Positions 14,054-18,465 of a stretch of 18,465 bases of DNA are shown in pieces; within the stretch, counting starts at the first letter, position 1, and every line of letters starts with the position of its first letter. A program made the translations under genes and the position numbers. Source of the DNA: a bacterium (GTDB lineage Bacteria; Spirochaetota; Spirochaetia; JABEVK01); NCBI GenBank assembly GCA_021781625.1, contig JAJXWL010000017.1:1-18465 (forward strand), written 5' to 3'. Below the pieces are notes generated by a model. That model was given only the letters and a program-made list of their open reading frames with translations. It did not search any database and was not told the DNA's origin.

Positions 14054-14241
14054 TATACAAGGAAATCCCTGGTATTACAGTCTTTTTTGAAGGTAGTGGA
14101 AATGAACTAAAAGCCCTCTTGCAAGCTTGAGGTGCTTGCGTCCCCCAGCCTCACGACACCAACCTTCAGACTGTCATGAGTGTTGACCCTGTTTTCTACC
14201 AAATACCCGCGTGTTCTATTATCTAGTGCTTCCACTTGGTT

Positions 14242-15617
<1,376 letters not shown>

Positions 15618-15621
<4 letters not shown>

Positions 15622-16790
15622 GGGACCTCTCCTTTGAAATCTAAGAGTTGAGGCGTTCGTGCCGGCCAGGGAAATAAAATCGTCACGGCCGTACCCACAC
15701 CGACCTTTGAGGTGACGCGGATATCCGCACCATGCTCTTTAACAATCTTGTAGACCATCGTCAGGCCCAGTCCCGACCCAAAATCTTTGGTGGTAAAGTA
15801 GGGTTCAAAGATTTTTTCGAGTAATTCGGAGGGAATTCCCGAGCCCGTGTCGGTAACGACAACTTCTAAACCCGAAACCGTTCGTTTGCTCGTGACCGTC
15901 AGAGTTCCGCCGTCGGGCATTGCGTGAAGCGAATTCTTGACGATATTTAAAAATGCCTGCTTTAAAAAACGCTCGTCTAACAAGACCGTATCGTCGCCGT
16001 CGGACAGAGCTAATTTGACGTGGACACCGGCTTGGGCAAGCTCCTCGTCCATGAACTCGAAGAGGTCTTTAAGAATCTTGCCGACACTCCCCAACACTAG
16101 GTTGGTATCCATGGGGCGAACAGCAAACAAAAAATCAACCACAATGCCGTTCAGTCGCGAAATCTCTTCGTTGATCACGTCCAGGTCCTTGGCCATGGTC
16201 GCCAGAGCACTCGACGTCGGGTTTTTTAAGGCCCGTTGAATGAGCTGAATATGAATGCCTATGCTCCCCAGGGGGTTTTTAATTTCGTGGGCAACACCCG
16301 CCGCAAGGGTGGTCAAACTCGCCAGACTCTCAGCCCGCCTCAGGCGGCTTTCACGACTCTTGCGCTCGGTAACATCTTGAATAAAAATAAGGGCCCCTTG
16401 GATATGCCCATCTTCTAAAAGCGGAAGGGGAAGAAAATTTAAAACCCGGGGGCCGTTGGGCGCATCAAAAGTAAACTCTCGAGCAACCATAGGTTCTGTC
16501 GAGTTAAGGGTTTGTCTCAGGTACTCGGCCACCTCGCGGTCAACCGGGAGGTTCCAAATCGGCTTCTCGGAGGTTTCGACACCAGTCGACAGGCCCAAAA
16601 ATCGTTCTGCCGCCTTGTTATGAAACCGCACCTTGTTGTCGGACGATAAGACAACCAACCCGCCGGGAATGGATTGCAAGCTGGCCTCGTAGAGTTGGTG
16701 TTCAGCGACAATGTCTTTTAATAACTCGCCCAGCTGGCCCTTATCGAGACGGGGGAGCTTTTCGAGAGCCTTTTTGATAAACCGGCTCAC
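15618..16790 (-). CDS. PAS-domain sensor histidine kinase (NtrB-like)
   Basis: A 390-residue kinase with no transmembrane segment or signal peptide, so it should be cytoplasmic. A PAS domain (about 35-145, LYEASLQSIPGGLVVLSSDN to LIFIQDVTERK) is followed by a HisKA dimerisation domain with H168 in AAGVAHEIKNPLGS. The HATPase domain has DTGSGIP, the FEPYFTTK segment and GSGLGL. The layout is that of NtrB/AtoS-type kinases, which phosphorylate the NtrC-family regulator next door. It starts at GTG 16790, overlapping the holB stop by four bases, and its stop overlaps the regulator start by four bases, so the three genes are translationally coupled. The signal sensed by the PAS domain is not evident. 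Confidence 0.94.
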
Positions 16791-17983
16791 TGGATTTGCC
16801 TCGTCCGGTAAAACAGCGTTTCAATCAATAACGAGGCCGATAGGTTAAACTGGTCGCGCCTGGTCGAGGTTTCTTGAATTAAGCGGAATACTCGGTCTGG
16901 TTCTCGAACAGGGGGGCGTTCTCTGGTCAAGGGTTTGACCAGAGCCTGCAAAAAGGCTGTAAAGTTATCTTCTTCAGCCCAAAACTTAGCTTGCTCGTCG
17001 AATGGGTACACTGGTGAAGTCAGCGACGTATAGAAGGTCTCCGCCAAGGCTTCAAAACCACCCTGCTTATCGGTCTCGAACGCTTGAAAGTACGAAACCA
17101 AATCAGGAACTTCACCGGTGGGTACATGAAACAGGGTCGAAAGTAACTGCTGTTGTTCTGCCGAGGTGCGTTCCACCAGGCTTAAGGCTCGCACGCGAGA
17201 AAGAATGGTCGGAAGAATGGCCCCTTTTTGGCTGGTTAACAGCATGAAATAGGTGCCTTTGGGGGGTTCTTCTAGAATTTTCAGCAAGGCGTTGCGGGCC
17301 GATTCTTGCATCTTATCGGCGTTTTCTAAAAGGACAAATTTGGCCTTTTGCGTGCTGGTTCCACGTGCCCAGGCCGATAACCGGCGAACCTGCTGAATCG
17401 GTATGCCCGAGCCAGGCAGAACCTTTACCAACGCCTGTGATGCCGTTTCAATTTTGGGCAACAGTAATTCCAGCTGAGACGCTTCGGCAATTGGCACCGG
17501 TGGGTAGAGGGTTTCTAGCAAGTCGTTGAGGGCTTCAAGGTGATTCCAGGCGGATTTTAACTTGGCTTCGTCGCCCTCCCACAACAGTGGGTCAAACCGT
17601 TTGAGCAATTTTTTGACTGCACGGATTAAAAAAAAGCGGCGGGCTTCTGAAGGCTTAGTCAATAACAACTGGCTTCCCGCCAAAATTTCGGGCAAAAAAT
17701 TCTTGTTTCCGGTCAAGATGAGGTCCGGATAATCTAAAGTACGGTGTAGTCGGCAGGCCGGGCAAGAACAGGACCATTCACCGGTTTTGTCACAAGACAA
17801 AGCCCGTGCTGTTTCCAAGGCCACGGTGAGCTTCCCGGATCGGGCTGGACCATGAAATAAAACACCCGGGGGGAACGAGGCCGTTTGCACTTCTTGGGTG
17901 AGCAGACTGGTTAACCGGTTCTGGAACAAAAGGTTATCGTACAAGTGGCTCGGTCTCCATGCAAGACAAAATTCTTTTTGCAA
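16787..17983 (-). CDS. holB: DNA polymerase III delta-prime subunit
   Basis: A 398-residue clamp-loader subunit, part of the complex that opens and loads the sliding clamp at the replication fork. The N-terminus reads LAWRPSHLYDNLLFQNRLTS, similar to the DnaX/HolB opening. The P-loop region GPARSGKLT has lost the Ser/Thr that follows the lysine, in keeping with a non-hydrolysing delta-prime. A four-cysteine zinc module (CDKTGEWSCSCPACR) and a sensor segment (LLENADKMQESARNALLKILEEPP, then ILSRVRAL) follow. TTG 17983 is chosen because the residues after it match the family start; TTG 17944 has GGAG upstream and is the alternative. It overlaps murG by 50 bases. An insert of about 70 residues between zinc module and sensor region makes it longer than usual. 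Confidence 0.85.
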   Translation of the reverse strand: MQKEFCLAWRPSHLYDNLLFQNRLTSLLTQEVQTASFPPGVLFHGPARSGKLTVALETARALSCDKTGEWSCSCPACRLHRTLDYPDLILTGNKNFLPEILAGSQLLLTKPSEARRFFLIRAVKKLLKRFDPLLWEGDEAKLKSAWNHLEALNDLLETLYPPVPIAEASQLELLLPKIETASQALVKVLPGSGIPIQQVRRLSAWARGTSTQKAKFVLLENADKMQESARNALLKILEEPPKGTYFMLLTSQKGAILPTILSRVRALSLVERTSAEQQQLLSTLFHVPTGEVPDLVSYFQAFETDKQGGFEALAETFYTSLTSPVYPFDEQAKFWAEEDNFTAFLQALVKPLTRERPPVREPDRVFRLIQETSTRRDQFNLSASLLIETLFYRTRQIQ

Positions 17984-18465
17984 TCACCATTGTAGCTTGG
18001 GTTCCAGAAAACGCTTTTTGGGCGTTCTTCATCTGGGTTCGTTTTTCGGGGTGGTCTAACAGGTCTTGAAGCTTTCGGTCAAATTGTGCCTCGCCTTCAC
18101 CTGGTGTCCACTGCTCGGCGGCACCCCGGTTCGAAAAGAATTGCGCGTTGCGTACTTGGTCACCGCGTGAGCCGACTTCGAGGGGAATCAAGAGCAGGGG
18201 AACCCCAACCGCGCAGGCTTCCCACAAAGTTCCCGCCCCGGCGCGACCAAGGACCACGTCGGCGCACGCATACAGATTGGGCATTTCGGTGGAAAAAAAC
18301 GGCCTGGAACGGTACCATGCTGTATCGGCAGGTGGTGTCCAATCCTTACCGGTCTGGTGAATCACGAACACCTTACCTGCCCATTGTTCTAGTCGCGCTT
18401 TAATCAGTTCATTGATCTGGACGGCCCCTAGGCTTCCTCCTAGAACGACCACAAGGGGAACGCCT
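17934..18465 (-). CDS. murG: MurG, lipid II-forming N-acetylglucosaminyltransferase (C-terminal part)
   Basis: The C-terminal domain of MurG, which adds GlcNAc from UDP-GlcNAc to lipid I at the inner face of the membrane. The gene runs off the right edge of the window; the frame is still open at 18465. Visible motifs are LGGSLGAVQIN (nucleotide-sugar loop), ADVVLGRAGAGTLWEACAVGVPLLLIPL (UDP-GlcNAc binding) and GDQVRNAQFF. About 177 of the usual 350-odd residues are present. It ends at 17934, inside the start of holB, so the two are probably co-transcribed from an upstream cell-wall/division cluster outside the window. Confidence 0.95.
   Translation of the reverse strand, partial: GVPLVVVLGGSLGAVQINELIKARLEQWAGKVFVIHQTGKDWTPPADTAWYRSRPFFSTEMPNLYACADVVLGRAGAGTLWEACAVGVPLLLIPLEVGSRGDQVRNAQFFSNRGAAEQWTPGEGEAQFDRKLQDLLDHPEKRTQMKNAQKAFSGTQATMVIAKRILSCMETEPLVR

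Larger units (their letters stand above)
13801..14241. other. AT-rich intergenic region between convergent hsdM and the response regulator gene
   Basis: No gene is supported. A 3-pair stem followed by seven T's (about 13855-13872) is at best a weak terminator for the hsd operon. A GCAAGC/GCTTGC stem with a 7-base loop (14121-14139) lies downstream of the minus-strand operon and is followed on that strand by a short T-run, a possible weak terminator. The region also holds a direct repeat near 13955 and a promoter-like sequence near 14026. It marks the boundary between the accessory block and the core genes. Confidence 0.5.

Overview
The window reads as a stretch of chromosome from a Gram-negative, free-living type of bacterium. 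Its right end carries murG (peptidoglycan lipid II synthesis), a DNA polymerase III delta-prime gene and a sigma-54-dependent NtrC-type two-component system, packed head to tail on the minus strand. Base composition is moderate and TTG/GTG starts are frequent. I cannot name the genus. Everything to the left of about 14.2 kb looks like accessory DNA, mostly defence-related, abutting these core genes.

Region 1 (1-1.3 kb): the tail of what may be a toxin gene, an XRE-type antitoxin gene, and a convergent gene for a four-span membrane protein with a coiled coil and a C-terminal DNA-binding helix-turn-helix. The latter gene contains eight clustered TCCTGA words (seven of them GTCCTGA) that look like protein-binding sites rather than a consequence of the protein sequence.

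Region 2 (1.59-5.0 kb): three single-gene units whose ends behave like integron gene cassettes. They carry an SDR-fold protein that lacks its catalytic lysine, an HNH nuclease and a frameshifted FRG-domain protein. Each unit begins at a GCGTT core site and ends just after its gene with a heptamer that pairs with the unit's own start (7/7, 5/7 and 7/7 bases). No integron integrase is visible, so this would be a cassette cluster without an integrase. The third recombination site is cut off on its right side, next to the restriction locus.

Region 3 (5.2-13.8 kb): one tightly coupled plus-strand operon: hsdR, a gene with an N-terminal region and ImmA/IrrE-type metalloprotease, a DUF4411 PIN-like RNase gene, hsdS, a PrrC-like ABC-ATPase/anticodon-nuclease candidate, and hsdM. 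It is a type I restriction-modification system with two embedded suicide or second-line modules: a protease/PIN toxin-antitoxin-like pair and a tRNA-nuclease candidate. The overlaps imply translational coupling from hsdR to the PrrC-like gene; hsdM follows after 51 bases with its own ribosome binding site. If restriction is blocked by a phage anti-restriction protein, the embedded RNases could act as backup. This layered operon is the most interesting system in the window.

Region 4 (13.8-14.24 kb): an AT-rich convergent gap with a short direct repeat and an orphan promoter-like sequence.

Region 5 (14.24-18.46 kb, minus strand): murG (partial), holB, a PAS/HisKA sensor kinase and an NtrC-family response regulator, joined by 4-50 base overlaps.
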